Assembly: GCF_900104775.1 (NCBI RefSeq)
Contig: NZ_FNSA01000003.1
Location: 1,054,001-1,118,000, forward strand
From: Tsukamurella tyrosinosolvens
GTDB lineage: Bacteria > Actinomycetota > Actinomycetes > Mycobacteriales > Mycobacteriaceae
Length of the DNA: 64,000 nucleotides
Direction: 5' to 3'
The translations under genes were made by a program, and so were the position numbers. This document shows positions 44,500-54,588 of this stretch, in pieces. How positions within the stretch are numbered: the first letter of the stretch is position 1; the number at the start of each line of letters is the position of its first letter. The notes beneath the pieces were generated by a model. It worked only from the letters and a program-made list of their open reading frames with translations, was not told where the DNA came from and searched no databases.

Positions 44500-44994
44500 G
44501 TGCAGCAGCTCCGGCGAGCGAGGACCGACGACCACGGCGCCCTGGTGCGCTGCGTACAGCGCTGGTGGGGTGATTCGCGATCTCCTGAACAGTCGCGCGA
44601 GCTCTCGCTCCTGCTGCCCCGCCTGTTCCTGCAGCACTTCGCGGGCACGAGCCTGGTCCTCGAGGACGCGTCCGGGGTGCGGGCCTTCCTCGTGGGATTC
44701 GATTCCGCCGACCGGCGCGCGGAGGCGTACATCCATTTCGTCGGCGTGGACCCCGACCTGCGTGGTCAGGGCGTCGCTCGGCGTTTGTACTCCGCGTTCT
44801 TCGAGCGTGCGGCCAGTGCCGGGCGAACCTCGGTCCGTGCGATCACGTCGCCGCAGAACCGGGGTTCGATCGCCTTCCACCGCGCCCTGGGGTTCGAGGT
44901 CGAGCCCGGCGATCGCGAGGTCGACGGGGTGCCGGTGCACGCCGACTACGACGGTCCGGGGCAGGACAGGGTGGCGTTCCTGCGGCAGCTCTGA
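44500..44994 (+). CDS. GNAT-family N-acetyltransferase
   Basis: This 164-residue protein has the GNAT fold. Motif A is visible as IHFVGVDPDLRGQGVARRLYSAFFERA with the R/Q-x-x-G-x-G/A pyrophosphate loop (RGQGVA), followed by QNRGSIAFHRALGFEVE (motif B). The substrate is unknown. The start is GTG at 44500 after GAGAG. It follows the phoH2 terminator. Confidence 0.88.
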   Translation: MQQLRRARTDDHGALVRCVQRWWGDSRSPEQSRELSLLLPRLFLQHFAGTSLVLEDASGVRAFLVGFDSADRRAEAYIHFVGVDPDLRGQGVARRLYSAFFERAASAGRTSVRAITSPQNRGSIAFHRALGFEVEPGDREVDGVPVHADYDGPGQDRVAFLRQL

Positions 44995-45030
44995 GCCCTG
45001 CCGGGAGTAGGCCGGTGTCGTCGATGCCGA

Positions 45031-46209
45031 CTACGACGGTGCGGAGCCGGAGGGGTTCTCGACGGGGCGCAGGAAGCAGCGGGCGACGGCGAGGCGCTCG
45101 GCGTCGTAGCCCTCCCACTTCGTTGCCGGGACGTCCCGGTGCCCGACCTCCCGGAAGCCTCGCCGGGCGAAGAAGTCGGCGGCGCTGTCGCTCACCGTTA
45201 CGGCGAAGACGTGCGTCAATCCCCGGGTGCGGCAGAGCTCGAACAATCCGTCGATGAGGAGGCTCCCGGCGCCGAGACCGGAGAACTCGGCGACGGTGAT
45301 CAGGCCCGACACCTCGCCGTAACCGGTGCCGGCGTACCGGTCCACCTCCAGTCCGACCACGCCCGCGAGGTGACCGGTGCGGAGCACCCGGGCGCCGAGG
45401 CCGCCGGCCGCCATCCTGGCGATCTCGGCGCGGCTGCGAGGTTTGAGGATGCCCTCCCGGACGCCCTGGCCCACCAGCGATTCGATCCGGGCGAAGTCGT
45501 CGACCTGGAGCGGTGTCAGGTGCAGGTACCGGCCGTGCGTGAGCACCGTGCCGCGCCCGTCGAACGTGAGGAGCTCGTAGGCGAGGTCCTCGGCGCGGCA
45601 GAGGTTCACGCTGTACGCCCCGCCCACGAGCGCCGCCTGCGCGGCGGGCGCGTAGTCGGGGAGTCCGCGTTCGGCCAGGTGGGCCGCGAGCCGCTCACCG
45701 TGCAGGTCGATGTCGGCGTAGCTGCGGGGCGGGGTGCCCCAGCCCCCGCCCGGGTCGGTGAGCACCATCTTCGAGGCGCGGACGCTCGTGGACACGGCCC
45801 CCGCGGTGCGCGCCAGGGCGGCGGGATCCGCCCCGACGACGACACGCTTCGCGTCGGTGACGGTGAGCCAGAGGTCGGCGACGAAGTCGTCGTTCCAGGT
45901 CGACGCTCCGTGCACCGCACGCCCCCCGATCGCGGCGGCGGCCACCTCGACCCGGTCGGCCGGAACGACGAAGACGAAGCGCGTGTCCCCCGCCCTGAAG
46001 GCGTCGACCGTGCGGCCGGCCGCCCCGAGAGTCGCGTCGTCGATCAGGGGCAGCGCGACGACGATCGTGATCCCCCGGAACTCCTCGACGAAGAATTCGT
46101 GCTCGGGGAGTGGCACGCCCTCGCCGGAGGCGGACGCGATGGCGCCCGCGCGCGATCCCGGGAGCGTGGGCGGCACCGGCCGTGCGGCCACGTGGGGGAC
46201 TTCGGTCAC
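45031..46209 (-). CDS. N-acetylglutamate-synthase-like protein: amino-acid-kinase-like region plus GNAT
   Basis: This 392-residue protein has two regions. The first ~240 residues resemble a degenerate amino-acid-kinase domain (EEFRGITIVVALPLIDD at the start, ASKMVLTDPGGGWG in the place of the nucleotide-lobe strand), and the last ~150 residues are a GNAT domain ending FFARRGFREVGHRDVPATKWEGYDAERL, the wording typical of N-acetylglutamate synthases. The layout is that of the ArgA fusion type. Start is GTG. It is not near arginine genes. Another acetyltransferase function is possible. Confidence 0.7.
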   Translation of the reverse strand: MTEVPHVAARPVPPTLPGSRAGAIASASGEGVPLPEHEFFVEEFRGITIVVALPLIDDATLGAAGRTVDAFRAGDTRFVFVVPADRVEVAAAAIGGRAVHGASTWNDDFVADLWLTVTDAKRVVVGADPAALARTAGAVSTSVRASKMVLTDPGGGWGTPPRSYADIDLHGERLAAHLAERGLPDYAPAAQAALVGGAYSVNLCRAEDLAYELLTFDGRGTVLTHGRYLHLTPLQVDDFARIESLVGQGVREGILKPRSRAEIARMAAGGLGARVLRTGHLAGVVGLEVDRYAGTGYGEVSGLITVAEFSGLGAGSLLIDGLFELCRTRGLTHVFAVTVSDSAADFFARRGFREVGHRDVPATKWEGYDAERLAVARCFLRPVENPSGSAPS

Positions 46210-46278
46210 GTCTGTCCAGGGTACTGGATGTGCATGCCCGCCACCGCAGGGTCGTAGCGGGCGGCGGAGGGCTTGTCG

Positions 46279-46322
46279 TACCTAGAACCGCAAGGTATAT
46301 GTGTACCTAGTGGCTCTAGGTA
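46279..46322. promoter_or_regulatory. Two PadR-type operators
   Basis: Two 19-bp palindromes lie 25 bp apart just before the PadR gene: TACCTAG...AAGGTA at 46279-46297 (arms TACCT/AGGTA) and TACCTAG-TGGCT-CTAGGTA at 46304-46322. The second ends 10 bp before the ATG. The shared TACCTAG half-site suggests one dimeric protein binds both and represses its own operon. Confidence 0.75.
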
Positions 46323-46332
46323 TGGAGGAGCG

Positions 46333-46683
46333 ATGCACATCGACAAGGATCTGGTCGCCGCGTCGGCGACCCCGCTGGTGCTGAGCATTCTCAGCCACGG
46401 CGACAGCTACGGCTACGCGATCCTCACCCGCGTCCGTGAGCTCTCCGGCGGGCGGCTCGAGTGGTCCGACGGCATGCTCTACCCGCTGCTCCACCGGCTG
46501 GAGCGCCTCGGCCACGTGGAAGCCCGCTGGGAGGTCGCCGACACCGGCCGCAAGCGCAAGCACTACGCCATCACGCCCGCCGGACGGGAGGCCCTCGCGG
46601 ACCGTCGGGACCAGTGGCGGGTCGTCAGTGCCGCCCTCGACGGTCTCTGGTCCGGCGGTGCGCCGCAGCCGGGGCTCGCATGA
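46333..46683 (+). CDS. PadR-family transcriptional regulator
   Basis: This 116-residue winged-helix regulator reads ATPLVLSILSHGDSYGYAILTRVRELSGGRLEWSDGMLYPLLHRLERLGHVEARW, the PadR signature, and ends with a C-terminal dimerisation helix. PadR repressors often sit in operons with HAAS-domain membrane proteins, as here: its stop overlaps the start of the next gene by 4 bp. Autoregulation through the two upstream palindromes is likely. Confidence 0.93.
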   Translation: MHIDKDLVAASATPLVLSILSHGDSYGYAILTRVRELSGGRLEWSDGMLYPLLHRLERLGHVEARWEVADTGRKRKHYAITPAGREALADRRDQWRVVSAALDGLWSGGAPQPGLA

Positions 46684-48008
46684 CCGGCCCGGTCGACGCC
46701 CAGATCCGGCAGTGGCGCGGGTACCTGGAGGGCCGGCGCCGCATGCGGGCCGACGAGGTCGATGAGCTCGAATCCCACCTGCGCGACCAGATCGCCGACC
46801 TGGAGACTCGCGGCCTGGACGGCGACGAGTCCTTCCTCGTCGCGGTGAAGCGCATGGGCGCCGCCGACGCGGTGGCGCACGAGTTCGCCCGCGAGCACTC
46901 CGATCGACTCTGGAAGCAGCTCGTGCTGGGCAGCGCCGACGACGAGACCGGGCGCCGCGGCGAGCTGCCGGTGGTTCTCACCCTCGGCGCCGCCGCCGGG
47001 CTGGCACTGCTCACCGTACTGCATCTCCTCGGCGAATCCGCGCCGCGGTTCGTCGGTTTCGCGATCGCGCCGTTCCTGGTCGGCTACTTCGCGTGGAAGC
47101 GGGCGATGCCGGCGCGGGTGGCGGCGACGGTGCTCGGCGGGTTCGCCGTGATGGCAGGGCTGCTCGCGGTGTATCCGTTCGCGTCCGGCGGGTCCACCGA
47201 GATCCTGGCCGTCGTCGGCGCTCCGGTGGTGCTGTGGGCCGGCGTGGGCGTCGCCTACACGGGCGGCGCGTGGCGCTCGGCGCCGCGGCGGATGGACTTC
47301 GTGCGATTCACCGGCGAATTCGTCATCTACTTCCTGCTCATCGCCCTCGGCGGCGGCGCGATCATGGGGCTGACGATCTCCGCGCTGAGCGCCGTCGGGC
47401 TGGACGCGGAGTCGCCGATCACCGAGTGGGCGCTGCCGGCGTGCGTCGGCGGAGCCGTGTTGATCGCCGCGTGGCTCGTCGAGGCCAAGCAGGAGGTGAT
47501 CGAGAACATCGCGCCGGTCCTCACGCGGATCTTCACCCCGATCACGCTGGTCATGCTCGTCGTGGTGCTGGGGGCCTTCGCCTCGCGCCCCGGCCTGGTC
47601 GGCGGCGACCGCGACCTGCTCGTGCTCATGACGGTCGTGCTCGTCCTCGTCGTCGGGCTGCTCCTGTACGCGGTCTCGGCCCGCGATCCGCGCCGCCGCC
47701 CCGACGTCTTCGACCGGCTGCAGGTGGCGCTCGTGGTCGCCGCGATCGCCGTGGACCTCGTGGTGCTGGTCGCGATGATCACCCGCACCGCGGAGTTCGG
47801 CACGTCGCCGAACAAGGCCGCCGTGCTGGGGCTGAATCTGATCCTGCTGGTGGTCCTCGCCGGTGCGGCGTGGCGGGGGATCGGATTCGTCCGGGGGCGC
47901 CGCGACTTCGCCGCGATCGAGCGCTGGCAGACGAGCTCGCTCCCGGCGTACGCGGGGTGGGCCGCGGTCGTCGCCCTCGCCTTCCCTCCGTTGTTCGGAT
48001 TCAGCTGA
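46680..48008 (+). CDS. Permease-prefix (HAAS) domain membrane protein
   Basis: This 442-residue protein has an N-terminal HAAS/permease-prefix domain (MRADEVDELESHLRDQIADLETRGLDGDESFLVAVKRMG), then about ten hydrophobic helices. Such domains are found with PadR regulators in envelope-stress systems. The transporter part is not a recognised family; DUF-type permeases with this arrangement exist in many actinobacteria. Translationally coupled with padR; the 3' end overlaps the convergent AraC gene by 8 bp. Confidence 0.85.
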   Translation: MTGPVDAQIRQWRGYLEGRRRMRADEVDELESHLRDQIADLETRGLDGDESFLVAVKRMGAADAVAHEFAREHSDRLWKQLVLGSADDETGRRGELPVVLTLGAAAGLALLTVLHLLGESAPRFVGFAIAPFLVGYFAWKRAMPARVAATVLGGFAVMAGLLAVYPFASGGSTEILAVVGAPVVLWAGVGVAYTGGAWRSAPRRMDFVRFTGEFVIYFLLIALGGGAIMGLTISALSAVGLDAESPITEWALPACVGGAVLIAAWLVEAKQEVIENIAPVLTRIFTPITLVMLVVVLGAFASRPGLVGGDRDLLVLMTVVLVLVVGLLLYAVSARDPRRRPDVFDRLQVALVVAAIAVDLVVLVAMITRTAEFGTSPNKAAVLGLNLILLVVLAGAAWRGIGFVRGRRDFAAIERWQTSSLPAYAGWAAVVALAFPPLFGFS

Positions 48009-48957
48009 CCGGAGCAGCGGCGGTCTCGACGGGTGCCGCCGCCTCGCGGGCGCGGAATTGCGACGGGCTCAGGCCGTGGTGCCGCTTGAACGCGGCGCTC
48101 AGGGCGAACGCGGAGCCGTAGCCCACGCGCCGGGCGATCGCGTCGAGCCCGTCGTCGGAGGAGGTCAGCGCGTCGGCCGCGAGGGTGAGCCGCCAGAGCG
48201 TGAGATACCGCCCGGGCGGCTCACCGACCCCGGCGCGGAACCGCGCGGCGAGCCCGGCCCGGGAGACGTGCAGCGCGCCGGCGAGCGAGGCGACCGTCCA
48301 GGGCCGCTCCGGCGACTCGTGGATCAGGTCGAGGGCGCCGGCCACCACGTCGTCGACGGTGCCCGACAGCCAGCCCGTCGGGGCGGTGCGCGCCGCCGAC
48401 CGGATGGCGGCGCACACCACGACGTCGAGGAGCCGGTCGATGACGAAGCTGTGCCCGGGCCGCGGATCCGCGAGCTCGCGCCGCATCAGCCCGATCAGCG
48501 CGTCGTCGACCTCCCCGGGCGGCAGCACCGTGAATTCGGGGAGCTGCTCCACGAGGTGCCGGCCCACCTGGGAGGCCGAGGCGTACGTGCCGACCAAGAG
48601 CTGATCGGGCCCCTCGTCGTGGTTGCCCCAGGTGAGTAGCCCGCGGTGCGTGGTCGACCGCATCGACTCGGTGAGCGGCACGCACGTGCCGCCCTGTTCG
48701 ATCCGCACGGTCGGCGGCCGATCGGGCTCGTCGGCGACGACGTAGTGCGGCCCGTGCGCGACCAGCGCGACGGCGCCCGCGTCGAGCCGGATCGGGCTGC
48801 CCGTTCCGGCGATCCACGCGGCGCCGCGGTCGACGGCGATCACGCTCAGCGGAGCGCCGTCGTCGATGTCGACCGACCACGGCGGCACCATCGAGATGCG
48901 CAGGGAGAACAGGCCGTGCGCGCGGAGACCGGACACCATCCGGAACAGCGGGTCCAT
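48001..48957 (-). CDS. AraC-family transcriptional regulator
   Basis: This 318-residue regulator has an N-terminal cupin_6 ligand domain (VDIDDGAPLSVIAVDRGAAWI) and a C-terminal double HTH, beginning WTVASLAGALHVSRAGLAARFRAGVGEPPGRYLTLWRL and ending ARRVGYGSAFALSAAFKRHHGLSPSQFR. The arrangement matches AraC regulators of single divergent genes; here the divergent neighbour is the DUF1772 protein. The ligand is unknown. Confidence 0.92.
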   Translation of the reverse strand: MDPLFRMVSGLRAHGLFSLRISMVPPWSVDIDDGAPLSVIAVDRGAAWIAGTGSPIRLDAGAVALVAHGPHYVVADEPDRPPTVRIEQGGTCVPLTESMRSTTHRGLLTWGNHDEGPDQLLVGTYASASQVGRHLVEQLPEFTVLPPGEVDDALIGLMRRELADPRPGHSFVIDRLLDVVVCAAIRSAARTAPTGWLSGTVDDVVAGALDLIHESPERPWTVASLAGALHVSRAGLAARFRAGVGEPPGRYLTLWRLTLAADALTSSDDGLDAIARRVGYGSAFALSAAFKRHHGLSPSQFRAREAAAPVETAAAPVS

Positions 48958-49000
48958 GCCGTCAGATTAGACGAATGCGTATGGAATCAGGGGGTTTGAC

Positions 49001-49040
49001 CATGGATCACGCCACGATCCGGCGCGATCCTTGATCCATG
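49001..49040. promoter_or_regulatory. CATGGATCA...TGATCCATG inverted repeat at the DUF1772 start
   Basis: Perfect 9-bp arms (49001-49009 and 49032-49040) are separated by 22 bp, with centres 31 bp apart (three helical turns). The interval also has two direct CGATCC copies. The right arm covers the start codon of the DUF1772 gene. It lies in the gap shared with the AraC gene, so it is a candidate AraC operator. Confidence 0.5.
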
Positions 49041-49481
49041 ACACTCAAACTCCTCCTCGGATCGGCCGCCCTGCTCAGCGCGGTGCTGGCCGGCTTCTAC
49101 TTCGCTTACGCCACGGTGATCACGGCCGAGCGGGGCGCACCCGACGGCGCCGACGCCATGCGCCGGATGAACGTCGCGGTCGAGCGGCCGCCCTTCCTGG
49201 CGCTCTTCATGCTGGGCGCGCTGCTGCCGGTCGTGGCCGCGATCTGGCTGGTGATCGCAGACGGTTTCGACGCCCGGACGGTCGCGGGCGTGCTGGGCGC
49301 GCTGTGTGCGGTAGCGGCGTTCGTCTTCACGGTGGCGGTGAACGTCCCCCTGAACCAGCGGCTCATGGCGGGCACCGTCGAATGGTCCGAGTTCGCGCGT
49401 ACCTGGGGAGTATGGAACCTGGCACGCCTGTGGCTCAGCGTCGTGGCCGCCGTCGGTCTCGCGATCCCGGCCCTGCGCTGA
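49038..49481 (+). CDS. DUF1772-family membrane protein
   Basis: This 147-residue protein has four transmembrane segments. It opens [24 protein letters not shown] and has the DUF1772 motif [39 protein letters not shown] at the end. The family includes fungal anthrone oxygenases and many bacterial proteins of unknown role. It is transcribed divergently from the AraC gene, which probably controls it. Confidence 0.87.
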   Translation: MTLKLLLGSAALLSAVLAGFYFAYATVITAERGAPDGADAMRRMNVAVERPPFLALFMLGALLPVVAAIWLVIADGFDARTVAGVLGALCAVAAFVFTVAVNVPLNQRLMAGTVEWSEFARTWGVWNLARLWLSVVAAVGLAIPALR

Positions 49482-49560
49482 CGGCACCGTCGGGCCCGGA
49501 TCCCCGCAGGTAGGGCAGCCTAACCCGGACCGGCGTCAGGCCGGGGAATACCCTCGATGC

Positions 49561-51255
<1,695 letters not shown>

Positions 51256-51262
51256 GCCGTCC

Positions 51263-51293
51263 GGCGCACCGCCGTCGGGTTCGACGGTGCGCC
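51263..51293. terminator. Hairpin terminator after the class I fumarase
   Basis: GGCGCACCG pairs with CGGTGCGCC across 13 bases, between the fumarase stop and the convergent methyltransferase stop. The right arm overlaps a CGACGGTGC motif (51282-51290). Confidence 0.75.
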
Positions 51294-51303
51294 GCTCGTT
51301 CCG

Positions 51304-51885
51304 TCAGGCCGGGCGCAGGACCGTCACGGCGAAATCGGCGTCGGCGTGCCACGGCTTGACGTCCCATGTCGCGAGGCGGAGATCGGTCCGCAGCCCGGCC
51401 TCGGCGGCGTGGGCGTCCAACTGCTCCGGGGTGAGCCCGCGGTCGGTGTGGAAGCCGACGATCGCGAAACCCTCCGGTGTCAAGTGCTTCCGGAAGTTCG
51501 CGAGCACCGTCGTCTCCGTGCCCTCGGCGACGAAGACCAGCACGTTGCCCGCGCAGACGATCGCGTCGAAGGTCCCGTCGAGGTCCAGCTCCGCGAGGTC
51601 CTGCACGAGCCACCGCGGGCCCGGGTGATCCTGCTGCGCCGCGGCGATGAGCTTCGGGTCCACGTCGACGCCGGTCACGTCGTGGCCGACGGAGTGCAGG
51701 TATCCACCGATCCGGCCCGGCCCGCACCCCGCGTCGAGGATCCGCGACCGGCGGCCCACCATCGCATCGACCAGCCGCGCCTCACCCGCGAGGTCCGCGC
51801 CCTCGCGCGCCATCGCCCGGAATCGCTCGATGTACCACTCGCTGTGGCCTTCTTTGGTGTCCGTGAACCAGCGCGGCGTGCTCAT
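51304..51885 (-). CDS. Class I SAM-dependent methyltransferase
   Basis: This 193-residue protein has the Rossmann methyltransferase fold. Motif I is SRILDAGCGPGRIGGYLHSVGHDVTGVDVDPKLIAAA, and VQDLAELDL and DAIVCAGNVL are motifs II-III. A C-terminal segment (GFAIVGFHTDRGLTPEQLDAHAAEAGL) belongs to the family. Substrate unknown. It lies directly downstream of the Ser/Thr kinase gene (10 bp), so the two may be co-transcribed. Confidence 0.9.
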   Translation of the reverse strand: MSTPRWFTDTKEGHSEWYIERFRAMAREGADLAGEARLVDAMVGRRSRILDAGCGPGRIGGYLHSVGHDVTGVDVDPKLIAAAQQDHPGPRWLVQDLAELDLDGTFDAIVCAGNVLVFVAEGTETTVLANFRKHLTPEGFAIVGFHTDRGLTPEQLDAHAAEAGLRTDLRLATWDVKPWHADADFAVTVLRPA

Positions 51886-51895
51886 GCCGTCCAAG

Positions 51896-53428
51896 CTACC
51901 CGCAGGGATTCGTTCCTATCGCGACGCCGTTGCGGAGCGTCCTCACGTACGTCTGGTCTCTGTGCTGAACGGCGTAACACGCTGCGCTCAAGTTCGTTCC
52001 GTAGTCGATGTACGGCGTGTAGAACCGCTCGCCGTTCGTGTCGACCGCGTTGATCGAGTTGCAATTGAGTGCGCCGCTGTAGAAGTACTGCGCGGTCGGT
52101 TCGGCCGTGAGTCGTTGGCCGATGAGCGTCCGCAACGATGGGTTCGACTCCTCGATGGAGACCAGCACGAGGATGTATCGCCCGTCGCACGAGGGTGTGC
52201 TCACCGGTTTGGTGAGTCCCAGGTCCGAGGGAGGTCGTGCTGGAAGGGCGGTCACCGTCGCCGGCGGCTGGACGGTCACCGTCGATGGTGTCGCCGTGAT
52301 CGTGGAGGGGTGCCCCGCCGCCGACGCGGCGACGCTCGCTGCGGGATTGGCGGCGGTAGGGGGCCCGGATTTGTCGGGGCGGGTGAGGACGACTGCTCCT
52401 GCGACCGATGCGCCGACGACCACCGCTGTCGTCACGGCCGCCGGGAGAGCCCATCGCCGGCGTCCCCCTCGACGCGGCGTCGTTGAACCCGCGAGGCCCT
52501 TCGTCGGATGTGCAGGCAGCGGCGTCTGCGCGGGAGCGATCACAGTGGAGTCGTACTGGTGATCCGCAGGAACCGGTCGGACGATCGTGGAATCACCCGA
52601 GCCGGCGGTAGCTGCCGACGACAGTTGCTCGGCGAACTCTCCCGCCGTGGCGGGGCGGTCACGCGAGGCGCTGGCCATCCCATTGGCGAGAACGGTGTCG
52701 ATGGCCGGAGGCAGATCGGGCCGGGCCGTGAGGGCCGACGGAATCTGCCCCTCAAGGGCAGCGGCCACAACCGCCGCGGGGTTACTGCGTTCGAACGGCC
52801 GGTGGCCCGTGAGCAGAGCGAATGCGGTGGCGGCCAATGAGTAGACGTCGGCAGCGGGGCCGACGGGCTCTCCTCGGAGTTGCTCCGGTGCGGCGTACGC
52901 GACCGAGCCGATGGTCGTTCCCGTTGCTGTCAGATCCGACGTGTCGCCGGCGGCGCGGGCGATCCCGAAATCCGAGAGGAGCGCCCGTGATCCGTCGAGA
53001 AGTACGTTGGCCGGCTTCACATCGCGGTGGAGCACGCCCCGTTGGTGCGCGTAGTCCAGCGCCGACGCCGTGTCGCTGATGATCGCCGCGACCTCGGAGA
53101 GGGGGAGACCGTGAGGACTCGCGTGCAGGCGTTCGGCGGCGTCGACCCCCTCGACGTACGGCATCGACAGCCAGAGACGACCGTCGTCCTCCCCGCGGTC
53201 GAGGACGCCGACGATGTTCGGGTGATTCAGTCCTGCGGCAAGGTCTGCTTCGCGGAGGAATCTGAGCCTGAAGGCCTCGTCGGAGGCGAGGTGCGGAGGC
53301 AGCACCTTGATCGCGTCCTGCCGAGGAAGTCGCGGGTGTTGCGCGAGGTAGACCTCGCCCATACCGCCCGCGCCGAGCTTCCGAACGATCGTGTAGCCGG
53401 CGAAGACCTCACCCTGCTCCAATGTCAT
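51896..53428 (-). CDS. Membrane-anchored Ser/Thr protein kinase (Pkn type)
   Basis: This 510-residue receptor-like kinase has a complete Hanks domain: P-loop GAGGMGEV (residues 19-26), Lys41 in AIKVL, catalytic HRDVKPAN (134-141) and DFG (153-155). A Pro/Thr-rich juxtamembrane linker leads to one transmembrane helix (about 327-349) and a 160-residue extracytoplasmic domain with four cysteines (TPSCDGR, ALNCNS, SAACYAV, TNPCG), a PknH-like sensor arrangement. Codon use is less GC-rich than its neighbours and no CGACGGTGC copy occurs in the gene, suggesting later acquisition. Confidence 0.93.
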   Translation of the reverse strand: MTLEQGEVFAGYTIVRKLGAGGMGEVYLAQHPRLPRQDAIKVLPPHLASDEAFRLRFLREADLAAGLNHPNIVGVLDRGEDDGRLWLSMPYVEGVDAAERLHASPHGLPLSEVAAIISDTASALDYAHQRGVLHRDVKPANVLLDGSRALLSDFGIARAAGDTSDLTATGTTIGSVAYAAPEQLRGEPVGPAADVYSLAATAFALLTGHRPFERSNPAAVVAAALEGQIPSALTARPDLPPAIDTVLANGMASASRDRPATAGEFAEQLSSAATAGSGDSTIVRPVPADHQYDSTVIAPAQTPLPAHPTKGLAGSTTPRRGGRRRWALPAAVTTAVVVGASVAGAVVLTRPDKSGPPTAANPAASVAASAAGHPSTITATPSTVTVQPPATVTALPARPPSDLGLTKPVSTPSCDGRYILVLVSIEESNPSLRTLIGQRLTAEPTAQYFYSGALNCNSINAVDTNGERFYTPYIDYGTNLSAACYAVQHRDQTYVRTLRNGVAIGTNPCG

Positions 53429-53512
53429 GCTGACCTCCCCGCGAAGAACCTACCGCGAGCGCACACCGTTGGATCACGGGTTCATCCCGAGAACCATGCG
53501 CCTTGGTTCGCC

Positions 53513-53556
53513 GCGGTTTCGGCGACGGCGACCTGCGATTCGTGCGCCGAAACCGC
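53513..53556. repeat. 12-bp inverted repeat in the divergent kinase promoter region
   Basis: GCGGTTTCGGCG (53513-53524) and CGCCGAAACCGC (53545-53556) are perfect inverse copies separated by 20 bp. They lie in the 192-bp gap between the kinase gene (minus) and the small membrane gene (plus). Being upstream of both genes, it is more likely a regulatory site or leader structure than a terminator. Confidence 0.55.
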
Positions 53557-53620
53557 AGGCGATCGAGCGCTACCCGCAGGCCGCAGATCTACTACGCACG
53601 GTAGTGGGTAATGTCGGGGC

Positions 53621-53938
53621 ATGACGAAGATCATCGACCGGATCGGCACCGCACCGATCGCCGCAGCCGGCCTCGTGGGCGGGTACTACATCGCACGGGA
53701 GACGGGGATCCGCCCGCTCGGCGGCGTCGTGCTCGCCGCGGCGGGCGCCGCGGCGGCGCAGGGCTGGTACGCGAAGGCCGGAGCGGGGACCGCGGCCGCG
53801 CTCGGGGCGGTCTACCTGGGCGGATTCGGTGCCTCGCACCCGCTGGCGAAGAAGGTCGGCGCATGGCCGTCCGTGCTCGGGGTGGCCGCCGTGGCGGCGG
53901 GCGCGTCCTACTTGCTCGTCGACCGTCGCCGGGGATAG
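53621..53938 (+). CDS. Small glycine/alanine-rich membrane protein
   Basis: This 105-residue protein has three hydrophobic segments rich in Ala and Gly (PIAAAGLVGGYYIARETG, GGVVLAAAGAAAAQGWYA, VLGVAAVAAGASYLLV). No family is recognised. A TAATGT box ends six bases before the ATG, suggesting a leaderless mRNA. It is divergent from the kinase gene. Confidence 0.65.
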   Translation: MTKIIDRIGTAPIAAAGLVGGYYIARETGIRPLGGVVLAAAGAAAAQGWYAKAGAGTAAALGAVYLGGFGASHPLAKKVGAWPSVLGVAAVAAGASYLLVDRRRG

Positions 53939-53976
53939 TCGCGCGCCGCGCGACGGCGACAGGCTATCCTCAGCGG

Positions 53977-54564
53977 GTGGGATGGAGAACAAGTTTCACG
54001 GCATTGACCTGCGCGGCCGCGCTCGCGACCGCCGGCTGTGGCGCGCAGGCGGCACCGTCGGACGAGGCGCACCCGGGCGCGCACAGCGTCGAGGCGAAGG
54101 CGGCCGCCGCGTCGTCGGCCACCACGATGGAGCAGGACGAGCCGACGCCCACCGGCACGCCGCTCTACACCCGGCTCGCGTCCTCCAGCGCCGTCGGCGA
54201 CACCGGCCAGGCCCTCACCGCGACGCTGGCGGGCACCACGTACCGCAGCGCTACCGGCGTCTGGATCGGTTGCGAGGGCACGGCCTCGACGGCGGTCTAC
54301 CGGCTCGGCGGCGAGTTCGCGAGGCTCACCGGCGTCCTGGGACTCCAGCCGCACACACCGCCGGCCCTCCGGGTGCGGATCTCGCTCATCGTCGACGGGG
54401 AGACCAGGCTGGCCGCCACGCTCACGCGCGACGGCCGGCCGCAGGACGTCGCGATCCCGCTCGACGGTGCCCGGTCGGTCACCGTCTCCGCCCTCGCGAT
54501 CGACGGCGAGTGCGCGCCCGCCGCGGCGCCCTACGGCGCCATCGGCGCGGCGAGTCTCACCTGA
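53977..54564 (+). CDS. Putative lipoprotein with NPCBM-like domain
   Basis: This 195-residue protein has a signal peptide with lipobox ATAGC (about residue 21), an acidic Thr/Ser-rich linker and a C-terminal beta-sandwich. The last ~100 residues (VYRLGGEFARLTGVLGLQ, LRVRISLIVDGETRLAATL, ARSVTVSALAIDGEC) follow the NPCBM carbohydrate-binding pattern. TATCCT ends six bases before the GTG, so the mRNA is probably leaderless. The role may be cell-wall glycan binding. Confidence 0.7.
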   Translation: MGWRTSFTALTCAAALATAGCGAQAAPSDEAHPGAHSVEAKAAAASSATTMEQDEPTPTGTPLYTRLASSSAVGDTGQALTATLAGTTYRSATGVWIGCEGTASTAVYRLGGEFARLTGVLGLQPHTPPALRVRISLIVDGETRLAATLTRDGRPQDVAIPLDGARSVTVSALAIDGECAPAAAPYGAIGAASLT

Positions 54565-54588
54565 TCGTCCGGACGGGCCGCCGCGGCC

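Noticed and set aside
49508-49533. An IdeR/DtxR-like box before the class I fumarase
   Set aside because: AGGTAGGGCAGCCTAAC has only a short TAGG/CCTA symmetry and several mismatches to the 19-bp consensus.
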